Source: Pterobdella sp. o SKG-2022 (Eukaryota; Annelida; Clitellata; Hirudinida; Piscicolidae). From it: DNA of 64,000 bases. A program made the translations under genes and the position numbers. This document shows, piece by piece, positions 48,849 to 58,879 of the stretch. The notes under the pieces are model-generated. The model did no database searches and was not told where the DNA came from. It saw only the letters and a list, made by a program, of their open reading frames with translations. The number at the start of each line of letters is the position of its first letter. Position 1 is the stretch's first letter. Where the stretch lies: contig OZ038322.1 of NCBI GenBank assembly GCA_964035795.1, forward strand, positions 18,640,674 to 18,704,673, read 5' to 3'.

Positions 48849-51800
48849 CTCATGTAGAAAGATCTGGTTGTATTACCTCCATCTTTATCTCTACCATCAT
48901 CTCCATCGTCATCTCCATCATCACCTATACCATTATCTCCATCATCATTACTCTCATTAGCATTTAACTTTAAAGTTAAGTTTTCTAATTTTTCATGAGA
49001 AATATTACTTGAATTTCTTTTTTTTTTGTTATTTTGTTTATTGCTTATCACTTTTTCTTTTTCAAAATTTGTTTTGATTCTTCCACTTATATGAGTGAAA
49101 GGAGTAGAAATCTCAATAGAATTTTGTGAAAGATTCTTATTTTTGCTTATTTTTTCATTTTTATTCGAAGCAATCAACTTCATATTCTCATGATTACTAT
49201 TTATCGCACAATAACTCTCATTTTTATTGCTAAGAAACTCGATATGCCCGTTCTCACAATCAGTACTATCATCAATTCCAAAAGAACAAAACTTTTCACT
49301 TTCTGATGAGTTTTTGTTTGAAAAAGCCTCATTTCCAAAACTAATTCCCATGAACTCGTTTTTTATATTGTTTTTTGGTGAAACAAAACTATTTGGTGTT
49401 GTGAATGATTCTAATGAAGAAGCTTGACAAAGGTTTTGTTGAGTTTGAGAAGAAGCAAATTTATTCGTGGGAACACTTCCAATACTTTTGTTTTCATTGT
49501 GTTCAACTGGAAAAATTTTTTCAGTTTGATTATTCATACAATTCAAGAGTTTTGATTGTTTTTCATCCCAAGCTTTTCCGTTCGAGGACTCTAAAAGAAA
49601 TTCTTTTTCATTAAAAGTGTCAAAATCTTGTTTTTCTTTCTTTTTTTGACTAAAGTTTTCTGCTGTACATTTGTTCAAAAAATTTTTTAATGAAATTCAT
49701 TCTACATGCAATTATAATATTTATAAATAAATTTTCAATCAAATGATAAGTTCAAATAAGTTATGAGCAGAAAAAATTATTAGAAAATCATCCTTATATT
49801 CAAGGTGAACTTATCAAAAAGGTTGAATTTCCAAAAATATTTTATTTTATTTGTCATTAAAAAAATTTCGAATACTTTTGTCTGAAAAAATACATATGAT
49901 ACTTGTCACAGAAATCTAGTTGGTTATAATTACCGGAAATTACTTAAGATACTACGTTTTAACTATTATGTACTTTGAACCCCTCTGTGTTATATAATAA
50001 ATAGTTTAGTATATAATGATTTTTTCAAAAGCCAAACCGTAAAATGAATATAATTTCAAAACACTTGAAAATTTTAAGTTGTTAATGAAAAGCTTCGTAT
50101 TTTAATAAACTTACTAGTGTTCTGATATTATATTCAGTTTAGTATATATTGTTAGATTTGTTATAATTACTTTCCGGTTTTATATTGTTAGGTTGGTTAT
50201 AACTAATTTCCGGTAATTAAATTTTTATATAATCTCCGAAATAGGTGTGTATAAGGAATGTAAGTTTGTGAGGTTTTATTCAAGTGGATCGTTTTAGTAT
50301 TGGCATTTTTGGATGAATTGTGATTATTGCTGTTAATAAATCTCTTGCTTGTGAAGATTTTGTTTAACAGAAAAACTTGTAGTGACAATGCTTTTGAAAT
50401 CAACTTGCAATTCTTTAAAAATTTTCAAACACAATATAGAATAATTTCAATAGGATGAATCGTTTATTTTTCATAAGGTTTATGATCAAATTTTAAAAAA
50501 CCAATTTCTCATAATTCAAAAATTCTTTCGAGATGAACTTTAGGCAAGCAAGTTTTTTCATTTTTAATCATCAAACTAGCTTTATTTCCTTTTGACAAAT
50601 TCAATACAGTGAAACCACTGAAAAAGATTCGAACTGTTTACTCAACACGGGATCGAACCCGGTAACTTTCAGCTAAATTGACCAACAGCAATATGGAGTC
50701 GAAGAACTATTATCGTGAGAAACAGCATGACTCGGTAAAAATGAAACATGGAAAATCATTAAAAAAACATTTTTGATTTTAAAAAACCTGGAAAGAATTC
50801 GAAAGCATATAAAACTCTGAAACAGATTTGAATTTTTGAAACGTTTTCGACTAAAACAAAACTTTTCTATACAAAGTGCACATTTTTTTAAACTAAGTGA
50901 ATTATTGAAATTATCTTAATGAAACTATAGAATTCACATTTTTTTCAAAAGACAAAACAACTTCAAACTTTTCATGGTCCATGCATTTCAAGATTGATAA
51001 TTTGAACAAAGCTTTTGAGGTTTTAAAAGTTCTTTATTAGTGTTCAATTGGATTTCAAATAGTCCAATTGAGAAAGTTTGAAAAACTTCAAACTTAATTT
51101 GAAAAACTATTTTCATGTTTGACAAATCGAAAATTTGAAATAAAAGCCCGTTAGCTCAGTCGGTTGAGCATTAGACTTTTAAGAACTTTTTTTTAACAAG
51201 AAAACTTGCCTTTATTCAACAATAAGTTTGAAAAAAACTATCAATAAAAGTATTGTTTTAACAAAATAAGAAGTGCAGATTTCAATTCTTGTAGAAACTG
51301 TGTCAATCTTCAGGCAATATTCACTAAAACTGATTCACACCTTCATGGTTGCGTCTTCATGTGCCTTGCCAGTTTTGCAGAACATGCTAAGGCTCAGGTA
51401 GTTATCTCTGACAATCGCAATCGACAAGCGTTGAAAAAGCCAACTTGTCTCCAGATTGACAGAGGTACGCTCCTTTATTTTGTTGCCCAGTTCTAATAAG
51501 AAACTTTGAGTGACTGGGCCAAAAACCCCAGAAGGCTCGACCGCTACAGGAGTGAACAAATAACGGGGCTGAAGAAATGCGTATTTGCCGATATTCGAAA
51601 TCTCCGTATTACGAGCAGAAGAGCCTGGAGAGACTGCCGAATTGAGAGATGCAGATGCAGAGAACGTGTCCGTACAGGTGACATCCAAAGGCAAGGACTT
51701 ACCTTCTTTATACGGAAAAACAGTGACGCCGTCGGGTCTTTTACTAGCGTCAAAGTCGAAACCGCAAGGCTCAAGGATTGAATTGAAGCCAGCGACGTTT

Positions 51801-54800
51801 AAAGCTCGAAACACAATGTCGTTTAAAGCACAATGACGAGGATAACGGCCTCCGCTTTTAACACATGAAAGAGGATGCAGCCCAAACTTATCAACCTCTT
51901 CACCACAGCGACAAGTGAAATTTTGACACACGTTAGAGCCAGTACGGAGAGCCACAGCGTAACGGAGACAACCGTTTGAAAGCAGGTTGTCTAAAGATGT
52001 AGCAGGAAGTACAGTAAACCAAGCACCAGTGTGGGGTTGAGAGGCCGCAAAAAAACAAGCTAAACGATGCTGGTCGAGAGACGTTTTCAAGTGTTCAGAA
52101 ACTATTTTACAAGTTTTTTGATCCCACTGAAGTTGCGAAGATTTGGTTTCAGGTAAAACAAAGTTACTTTTATTCCAGGATTGCACACGAACCGCCAAAG
52201 AATTTTCAAAAAGAGATTCGGAAAAGTTTGAAAGAATGCATTTGACTAAACGGTAGCGTACATAGAGGCCAAATATGCAACCTCGGAAATATCAGAAGCT
52301 GAACGTAAACCTAAACCTTCAAAACGAATAGGCAAGGTAGCAATGGGCCAGCCTGTGTCATCGAAGTGGACATTACATATATCAACGGCATACTTACGAA
52401 GTATACCGTCAATTTTGCCCAATTCATCGGGTGACTCATAACAAGGCGCAGAACGTAATATGTATAAAAATTTAGGTATGGAAAAACAATTACGTAATAG
52501 AAAGAGAGCCGGATGAGAATCGATTAGCAATAGACTTGAGGAGCTTTGTGAAAGAATAGACCGCTTTTTGGAAAGAGTATTCTTAATACCAGATTTAAGT
52601 ATCGGTGAGCCTAAAATCTGTAAATTAGCAGGGTGGGTGACACGAACACCGGGTAACACGCCATTGATATATATTATTGCTAATTCGAACTCATCAGGAG
52701 TACAACCTATGTTGATGATCTCCGATTTGTCGGGGATGAAGGAAAGACCAATACGTGACAAGGCAGGAATAATGAAGTCGATATTTTTTCTGACACAGTC
52801 GAAAGAGCCCCCTAGATTGGCGTCATCAAGGTACCATATGTTCAAAGGTGTAGACACGTTTCAGGCAACTTTTTCTACACCAAGGGCAAAAAGTAAAGGC
52901 CCCAGAGGGTCGCCTTGTTGAATTCCAGTTTGGGATTGGATTATGTCTGAACCAAATAGAAGGTCACTCGGTGCAGCGTATGCATGGTGCGCAAGCTGAT
53001 AAAGTGTAGAGGCTCTTAGAAAACAGGCTTTTAGAAAATGGTCACGCCGAGTAGTGTTAAACGCGTTTTTCATGTCAAGTTTGACGAAAATCATCCCATT
53101 TTTTGCGTTAGCACACGGAGAAATATCACGTTTCAGAAATAGGGAACGGACAGCGTGGGCCGCAGCTTCGCAACCTCCTGGCACACCAACACCCAGTTGA
53201 ACTGGAGAAAAATGATCTTTTATAGACTGGACGACTGGGCGACAGACGACTTTTGATGCAAGTTTGCGAAATACATTTCCGACTGCTATGGGTCTGATGC
53301 CTCCATCTTTCTTGCGCAGTGCAGTTAAATTGGCTGCAAAGAAAAACTTGCGCGCGTAGCTAGACATATTTCCCGAAACGATGAAGTTACAAAGTGAAGT
53401 AACAGCCGACAACAATCTGACGCCAGATTCACCTGTTGCAAAAGAAGTTAGGTGACTAGGGCGCAAACCATCAATGCCTCTACTATTGCTTGAACGGAAA
53501 GCGGATAGAGCATTTTGGATGTCCTTGGATGTAAAGAAAATAGCATCCTCGGGATTTAAGCTAGTTATAGGCTCTAAATCCGAAGGTGCATGAGGGTCTT
53601 TACTTCTTATAACTTCTAAAACTTCGGGGCATGGTTCCAGAAGAGTGTAGTCGGATGCAATCAATCTAACCGCGGCGGAAACATTGCCTTGAGCCAATTT
53701 AGAATTTACGGCTTTTCGAAGTTTAGAGTTACTGTTATGATTGTTTCTGGACGAACTAGATGGATTGACGTAGGAAATATTAAATGAAAATGACTCCGAT
53801 TTAAACAACGAAATAGACCTTTTTATTTGTTTAACCAAAGATAGCTTTTCATCGTTCTCAGACAGCGAGATTCCGAAAGCCACAGGTGCAAAACAAAACA
53901 AACGCAACCAAGAGACATTATCATTTTTATTTACCGCTTCCAGAATACAAGATGAAAGAGCATCAAAAACCGCGCTATGGGCGGCTTTAGGTATTTTAGC
54001 AGGAATTTTATCAGATCTCCGTAAAAAAAGCAAAGACTTTATGCTAATATCGTTGACGGGTGTAGCGACGGGATCAATGTTGAGGGGAAGTTGTGATTTC
54101 GTTTTTGAACATCAGCTACAAAACCAATTTTTTAATTGAGAAGAAATCCTCTTTGTTAGTTTAGGGGTAACACAAGAGAAATGGTAGTAGTGGCTGCAGT
54201 TACAACAAGAGCGGCCAAGTTTTCTCTTATTGATCAGTTGACATATTTTGCATAAACTAATGGGGTTACTTGTAGCTGAAATCTTCGAGTTGAGATTATT
54301 AATGATTTCGTTGTTATTTTTATTATTATTATTAATCATATTATTATTATTATCTATATTATTATTATTGTCCTTATTGTTATAGTAAGGTAATTAAATT
54401 GAGTTAGCTTTGTGTTCTTGTTAATCTGCTTTGTTTCCTCTGTAAACTTCTTTTTTGCGTTTTAAAAAAGAACTTTTTTGTTTCAAAATTTTGAAGCAAT
54501 TTTTGAGCAATTTCCAATAACTTATATTTTTATCAGCTTGTTCAAAAATTTCCAATCAATAACTTGCTTTTTATTCAATATAAAACTTTGTGTTTGTTGT
54601 CCTTAAATTTAGATTCAGTATACAAACTTTTAAAAACTATTTAAAAGAAGTAAAATAGCATGCAAAAAATTTTCAAAAAACAAATAAATTTTTATTCAAT
54701 GAATTCAACAAAATCCTTTTCATTACGTGCTAATTTAAAAGAATTTCACAAAAGGCTTTGTTGAAGTTTTTTTTCGAAGAAAATATTTTTTTTTGTTCAC

Positions 54801-57800
54801 AAATGTTTGAGTAACCCATAGTGTTTTAAAAACATGTATGTACTTTTGAGCAGGTTTCTTCGAAAATATTATGTTTTAAGAACGACAACAAAGCATACGT
54901 TCCAATCATTAACAAAACAAAATTTTTGATGAGTTCGACTTTCTAGTTTAAAAGTATAAAAAAACTTTTTAAAGCTTTGAAAAACTTAGTATGTAAAATT
55001 TTTTTGTAAAGAATTTCATGAAACCATTAAAAAATAATCAAGTGGTTTAAACTACGCAGCACTTTTTGTGAACAAGATGATTTGGTACATCTCATTAAAA
55101 AGGTGCCGATCATGGAGAAACGCTGACAAAAAAAGCAAAAAACGAAAAAAAAAATATGAAAATTCATTTTTTTCATATAAATTTTTCTAATTTGAAAAGA
55201 ATATTGAATTAAAAACTATGTTTTTTAATCTAAATTGATCAAACACCAAGATTTCTTTGAAATATATAAAATTACTATTATTTCGGGTCATCTCTACTTT
55301 TTACTCTATGAATAACGTTTTTTTGACTGACCAATAAGATTGAACCAGATTTTTTTAATTTGCTATTTTTCCCGCTAAGAAAGCATAAAGGCAAAATAAA
55401 AAATTAAAAAATCTCGTCCAAATCTGCTCCAATCCTATTGGTCAGTGGAAAAAACGCTATGCTTTCTATAGTAAGCGTGAAGTGCTTATGCCTTCGGGCT
55501 GTTTTAATGAGTTTAATTTTATAGGAAATTAGTTTTATTCAATAAATATAATCTATTTATACATTTTTTTTTTAAATTTTTTTCAAAAAGTTTAACTTAC
55601 TTTCTTTTCTTGTTGTTGATTGGTTTTTTTCTGAGTTCCTTCCAGTCATTATTAAGGAAATTTCTTCATTTTGTTTCAGATAATTTCCAGTTTGAAACTG
55701 ATTCTCAAAAAAATTTTCAGTTTTTGAGTTATTTTCATAAGTGTTCTGCTTTAGGTTATTTTTTAAAATTTTAGGACTAGTATTTTTTTCTTGTAACTTG
55801 GTTTTTGATGATTCTTCACTCTGTCTGCATTTGTAAGTATCAATATCATTGGATTCATGAAGATTTCATTCAATAATAAATTTTTAAAACTTGGCAATTA
55901 ACTTTTTTCACAGAAATCTTTTTTTAATTATTTGTGTTCAAGTTAACTGTCAATGGCACTCTATAGAATTATAAAGATTTTGAAATTGATCAGTTCAGAA
56001 ATCAATTTTTGAAAATATGAATTGAAATATTTTCATTTTTTTTTTGCATGTTTTCAATTTTTAAAAAGTAATTATTATCAAGTTGCAATATTTTGATTCT
56101 TTTTATACCAAATGCCATTCAAATTCTTTTTGATAAGTGAAGGATTTTCCGCAAAACATTATATAAATCAAATTTTGCATTGAAAAAACTATCTGCTCTT
56201 GTTCGAATATCTTCAAGATCTGATATTATTTTTTTATATCTTTTTCAATTTTTTTAAAAATTTAGAAAACTTTTTTTTTTTTTTATTTATAATTTTTATT
56301 AATATTAGCATATAAGTTATTGCTAATTTTGAACTTGTATCAGAAAGTAAAATGAAATGAAAACTGTAAAAAGTTTCAAATTAAAACTGCGTTTAATAAA
56401 TTTTCGAATAATGTTTAATATGCTTTAAAAAAAATTTTACATTTTTTTTCCACGTGTCAAAGTATGATTTTTTGTATCTTTATAGTAATGCATGGATTTA
56501 ATTTTTTTGATGGTTATTTTCACATTCACCCTACTCAATTCTACTAAAAAAATTTAAAAACTTTCAAGTCATTGAAATTTTCTTTGGAAGTTAATTATTC
56601 ATTCTTATTCCACTGTTCTGACACTCAAAGTACTGAAATGTATTGTTAAAATTATATCAGAAGCTTTTAAGTAAATGAAATATTTTATCATGCGAAAACT
56701 CTCTCGAAAGATTATACTTTTTTTTTAAATCGGTTAAATTAAATTTCGATATAGATATATATATATATATATTTAACCTGGTGATGAAACTATACGTTTT
56801 GAAAAACATTATTCTAAATGAAATATATCAATCAAGTATTCTTCCTCGATATTTAAAACTTAATTTTGGAGTTTCAAGTTATTACAACCCCAATGTACTA
56901 GGACCAAGGAAAAACATGTACATTTCTCATAAAAAGTTGAGCGTTTGACATGAAAAAACTTTTTATAATTTACTCGAAATAAGTGAATTTTTTTAATTAT
57001 TAAGAATTGAGCTACTGCAATGAAAACATTCCCATGGCACCTCTGAAGCTTGTTTGCTTTCATTTCTAAGTCTTTTCGTACTTTTGGCATTCAGTATTTA
57101 AAAAATTTCATGAAGCTAATAAGTACTTTTATGATTTACTAATAAATTTTACTACTGCTGAGTTTCAACTTCCATCATTTCAAACAAAATGGAGTTTTGT
57201 TTTAGCATAGTTTAAGGTGTTTAAAAAACGCATATTGAAATTTTATAAAACTTACATTCTTTTACCTAATTATTGTCTTAACGTGAAAAAAATTTCCAGA
57301 ATTTATTATTCGATTGAAAAATAAAACAAAAATAGAAGCTCAAAAATAATATAAAAATAGGTATGAATTTCAAAAAATTCTTTTTTGTATTGTCCAAAAG
57401 TTTTATTTCCTTATTTTGGTAGTTATAATTGCGTTAATTATAAGTTTTTCACCGTTTAACTTGGCCGCTTTCTTTGCTGGAAAACCCTGAAAGATTATTT
57501 TTCTCACGAAAATCTTCGGAACTTTGAAAAACATCTGAAACGTTGGTAATTTCATCATTACCATTCATTTTTTTTTCGTATTTTTGTTTCAGCAAGAACG
57601 AGTTTTTTGAAGTTTCTTTCAATGATTCATCAAAACTCTTTGGCATACTTTGACGTTCGTTGTTTGACGTTTTTCCTTTGATATTGAAGTTGAAAACATG
57701 TTGCTTATTGTTTTGTTTGTCTTTATAGTTGTCCGTCTTTGAAACCTTTATTTCAGATAATTTTATCCCCAATTTTTGAATTTCTGAATTTATAAAATTT

Positions 57801-58304
57801 TTTTTCGAAAATTTTGGATAATTTTTTGAATAAACTGTTTTTAAAGGGTCAGAGTATATATTTTTTTGAAAATTATCATTTTCTTTTGATTGATGTTTAG
57901 TTTTTTCAGAAATTTTTGTTTCAATTTCATTATCTTCCTGATAATCGTTTCGAACATTGGATGAATTTTTATTTCCTATTAGTATTTCAGCAAGTTCACC
58001 GTTTGTTTTAATATCTTCAATTAAACTGTCAATCCTGAATTCCAAATCACTATGGCTTTTTTTCAATTGATTAAACGTACCTCCTTGTTTTGACAAAACA
58101 TTACTCACTCCAAAACTTCCAAACTGTCTTTTGTTGAATTTTTTCAAATATAATTGATCGATGTAAGAAAGCGATTGCTGGGATTTTGAAAAAAGAATTC
58201 TATTTTTTCTGAACTCATCGGGCTTGAAAGTCTGGTTATTGTACTCTACCATTGCTGTACTCGGCCTGCCTATGGGACCGTTGTTTTGAGTTCCAGTACC
58301 TGTT
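48849..58304 (-). CDS. Asn/Ser/Lys-rich, probably disordered protein; three linked exons
   Basis: Exons on the minus strand: 58304-57453, 55824-55601 and 49662-48849. They have GATATAG, AATGCAG and TGTACAG acceptors and GTGAAA, GTAAGT and GTGTGT donors. Phases agree at both internal junctions (CG|A, A|CA), giving ~630 residues with no stop. It enters needing two bases and leaves with two, so more exons exist on both sides. The protein is rich in Asn, Ser, Lys, Glu and Gln and has no transmembrane segment. Motifs include MVEYNNQTFKPDEFRKN near the start and an acidic run of DGDD/DDGD units at the end. No family recognised; such composition suits a scaffold or regulatory protein. The second intron (55600-49663) hosts the non-LTR retrotransposon, in the same orientation. 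Confidence 0.65.
49921..50222. repeat. Short inverted repeat pair around ~300 bp
   Basis: GGTTATAATTACCGGAAATTAC at the left is mirrored by TAATTTCCGGTAATTAAATT at 50202-50221. Further TTATAATTACTTTCCGG and GTTGGTTATAA copies lie between. It may be a MITE-like element inside the intron, and it contains the dispersed repeat at 50078. Confidence 0.45.
50078..50140 (+). repeat. Dispersed repeat, copy 2
   Basis: GTTAATGAAAAGCTTCGTAT, then TTTAATAAACT and TTCTGATATTATATTCAG, aligns with 14242-14305. Confidence 0.45.
50636..50690 (-). mobile_element. SINE fragment (B-box region)
   Basis: Minus strand: ATTTAGCTGAAAGTTACCGG, then GTTCGATCCCGTGTTGAG. Only the anticodon-arm to B-box part is kept. Confidence 0.7.
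51147..51179 (+). tRNA. tRNA-Lys(UUU)-like 5' half, interrupted
   Basis: GCCCGTTAGCTCAGTCGGTT, then GAGCATTAGACTTTTAA, matches the first half of a eukaryotic tRNA-Lys(UUU): acceptor 5' strand, complete D arm, and anticodon 5' stem TTAGA with loop CTTTTAA (anticodon TTT). Sequence continuity stops at the loop's end. The expected TCTAA 3' stem, T arm and acceptor 3' strand are missing. Immediately after comes the 3' end (read as a T run) of the minus-strand retrotransposon. It could instead be the head of a SINE, whose heads look similar, but SINE copies here read CTAA.. in the loop, not CTTTTAA. Confidence 0.7.
51335..52262 (-). pseudogene. Retrotransposon: zinc knuckle and restriction-like endonuclease
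   Basis: The last ~300 codons, in a different frame from the polymerase because of a one-base shift at about 52250. The Cys/His knuckle CRCGEEVDKFGLHPLSC is followed by RHCALNDIVFRAL and the catalytic RPDGVTVFPYKEGKSLPLDV (P-D, 15 residues, D). It ends LFQRLSIAIVRDNYLS before a short tail. In the R2-like class this nuclease nicks the target for target-primed reverse transcription. The reading frame runs on upstream of the first Met, consistent with it being the continuation of a longer protein. Confidence 0.85.
52246..54033 (-). pseudogene. Retrotransposon: reverse transcriptase domain
   Basis: One frame with an in-frame TGA at 52861-52863. Upstream is the linker KIPKAAHSAVFDALSS, then GIDGLRPSHL, IRPIAVGNVFRKLASK, KLDMKNAFNTTRRDH (motif A), TGIQQGDPLGPLLFALG (motif B) and, just past the TGA, IWYLDDANLGG (motif C, LDD). 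A thumb region follows with PNEL-like SPDELGKIDGILRKY. All catalytic aspartates are present. The TGA lies between motifs B and C and could be a CGA-to-TGA decay. Confidence 0.88.
54112..54339 (-). pseudogene. Retrotransposon: N-terminal PHD-like zinc finger
   Basis: An Asn-rich start (from the ATT/AAT repeat) is followed by CKICQLINKRKLGRSCCNC, then HYYHFSCVTPKL and KNWFCS, a C4HC3 (PHD-like) spacing. It ends at a TGA. The same frame continues without other stops into the polymerase at 54033, so this is the N-terminus of one broken open frame. N-terminal zinc fingers usually serve nucleic-acid or chromatin binding in such elements. Confidence 0.7.
54326..54385. repeat. (ATT)n microsatellite
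   Basis: Imperfect TTATTATTATTA arrays at the 5' boundary of the retrotransposon; read on the minus strand they encode its Asn run. Confidence 0.85.
54400..55320. other. Intronic AT-rich stretch
   Basis: Lies within the intron between exons 55601 and 49662. I looked here on the plus strand for the missing 3' half of the tRNA-Lys and did not find it. Confidence 0.5.
55325..55481. repeat. Foldback copy of the ATTGGTCAGT repeat
   Basis: The minus-strand unit 55325-55385 (TTAGCGGGAAAAATAGC...TTATTGGTCAGT) and the plus-strand unit 55424-55481 (CCTATTGGTCAGT...TAGTAAGCGTGAA) are head-to-head. Related to 5307-5400. Confidence 0.55.
56748..56772. repeat. (TA)n microsatellite
   Basis: ATAGATATATATATATATAT within the first intron of the Asn/Ser/Lys-rich gene. 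Confidence 0.85.
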
Positions 58305-58309
58305 TCTAT

Positions 58310-58730
58310 ATCAAAATTTCATAAATTCAATTTTTATGAGATAAAATTTAGTTTATTCAATATAAACTAGTCAAACTAAAATTGTCTGAAAACTTCAATA
58401 TTGTGTGGTGATGCAAAGCTAGGAAATAAATATTTCTCAAATTAGCAAGTTCACACATACAGATGAGTTTTTTTGAATTTTCATATTGAATAAATAACTT
58501 TTCAAATTTGTAGATGTTAATCAAAAATGTAAAAACGTAAACTAGAAAAATTTTTCAAATGCCCACTTCTTCGTCTATAAGTATGTTATTGTGTTTTCTA
58601 ATTATAGCTTTTTGTTCAGAAAATTTAGAAGAACAATTTACAGCAATTTTCAATAAAAAATTCTCCAAGCAACTGATAGTGCCAAAAACCAAGTTTCAAA
58701 AAAATTATTTTTAAATAAATTGTTTTTATA
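58310..58730. other. AT-rich stretch upstream of the 58304 exon
   Basis: No exon seen that would supply the two bases needed in front of the 58304 exon. Confidence 0.4.
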
Positions 58731-58738
58731 ACAATGAG

Positions 58739-58872
58739 CAGGATATGGAGCGGGGAAAGACTGCGGCCGGCTAACGTGGGTGAAAAACACAATCAGAGAC
58801 AGCAGTGCAAAACACGCAGCAGCACCGTTTCTCTATCCCCTAGTTATATTAGCCACTACTTCGAACTACTAA
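58739..58872 (+). other. GC-rich island, unassigned
   Basis: About 130 nt of strikingly GC-rich sequence (GGGGAAAGACTGCGGCCGGC) in AT-rich surroundings. The plus frame is open: GAGKDCGRLTWVKNTIRDSS, then AKHAAAPFLYPLVILATTSN and a stop. No family recognised. It could be a young insertion or a transposon coding tail. Confidence 0.4.
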
Positions 58873-58879
58873 ATTCCAT

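Larger units (their letters stand above)
51184..54400 (-). mobile_element. Non-LTR retrotransposon with restriction-like endonuclease (RLE type)
   Basis: On the minus strand, in order: PHD-like zinc finger, reverse transcriptase, Cys/His knuckle, PD-(D/E)XK-type endonuclease, a ~150-nt 3' UTR and a short A run. This order (polymerase then C-terminal RLE) defines the R2-like early-branching non-LTR retrotransposons, many of which insert at fixed sites in RNA genes (known). The clade is not decided; a Utopia-like or other RLE clade is possible. Two in-frame TGA codons and one frameshift make it defective. It is clearly richer in G+C than the surrounding DNA. The 5' boundary near 54.34-54.40 kb is uncertain because it lies in an ATT-repeat. 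Confidence 0.85.

Noticed and set aside
51506..51836. Plus-strand open frames across the endonuclease region
   Set aside because: They are antisense shadows of the minus-strand retrotransposon, which carries clear domain motifs.
52568..52921. 117-codon plus-strand frame
   Set aside because: Antisense to the reverse transcriptase; no independent evidence.
56860..57090. Minus-strand frame MPKVRKDLEMKANKLQ as an exon of the Asn/Ser/Lys-rich gene
   Set aside because: The exons on either side join in phase without it and no clean acceptor precedes it.
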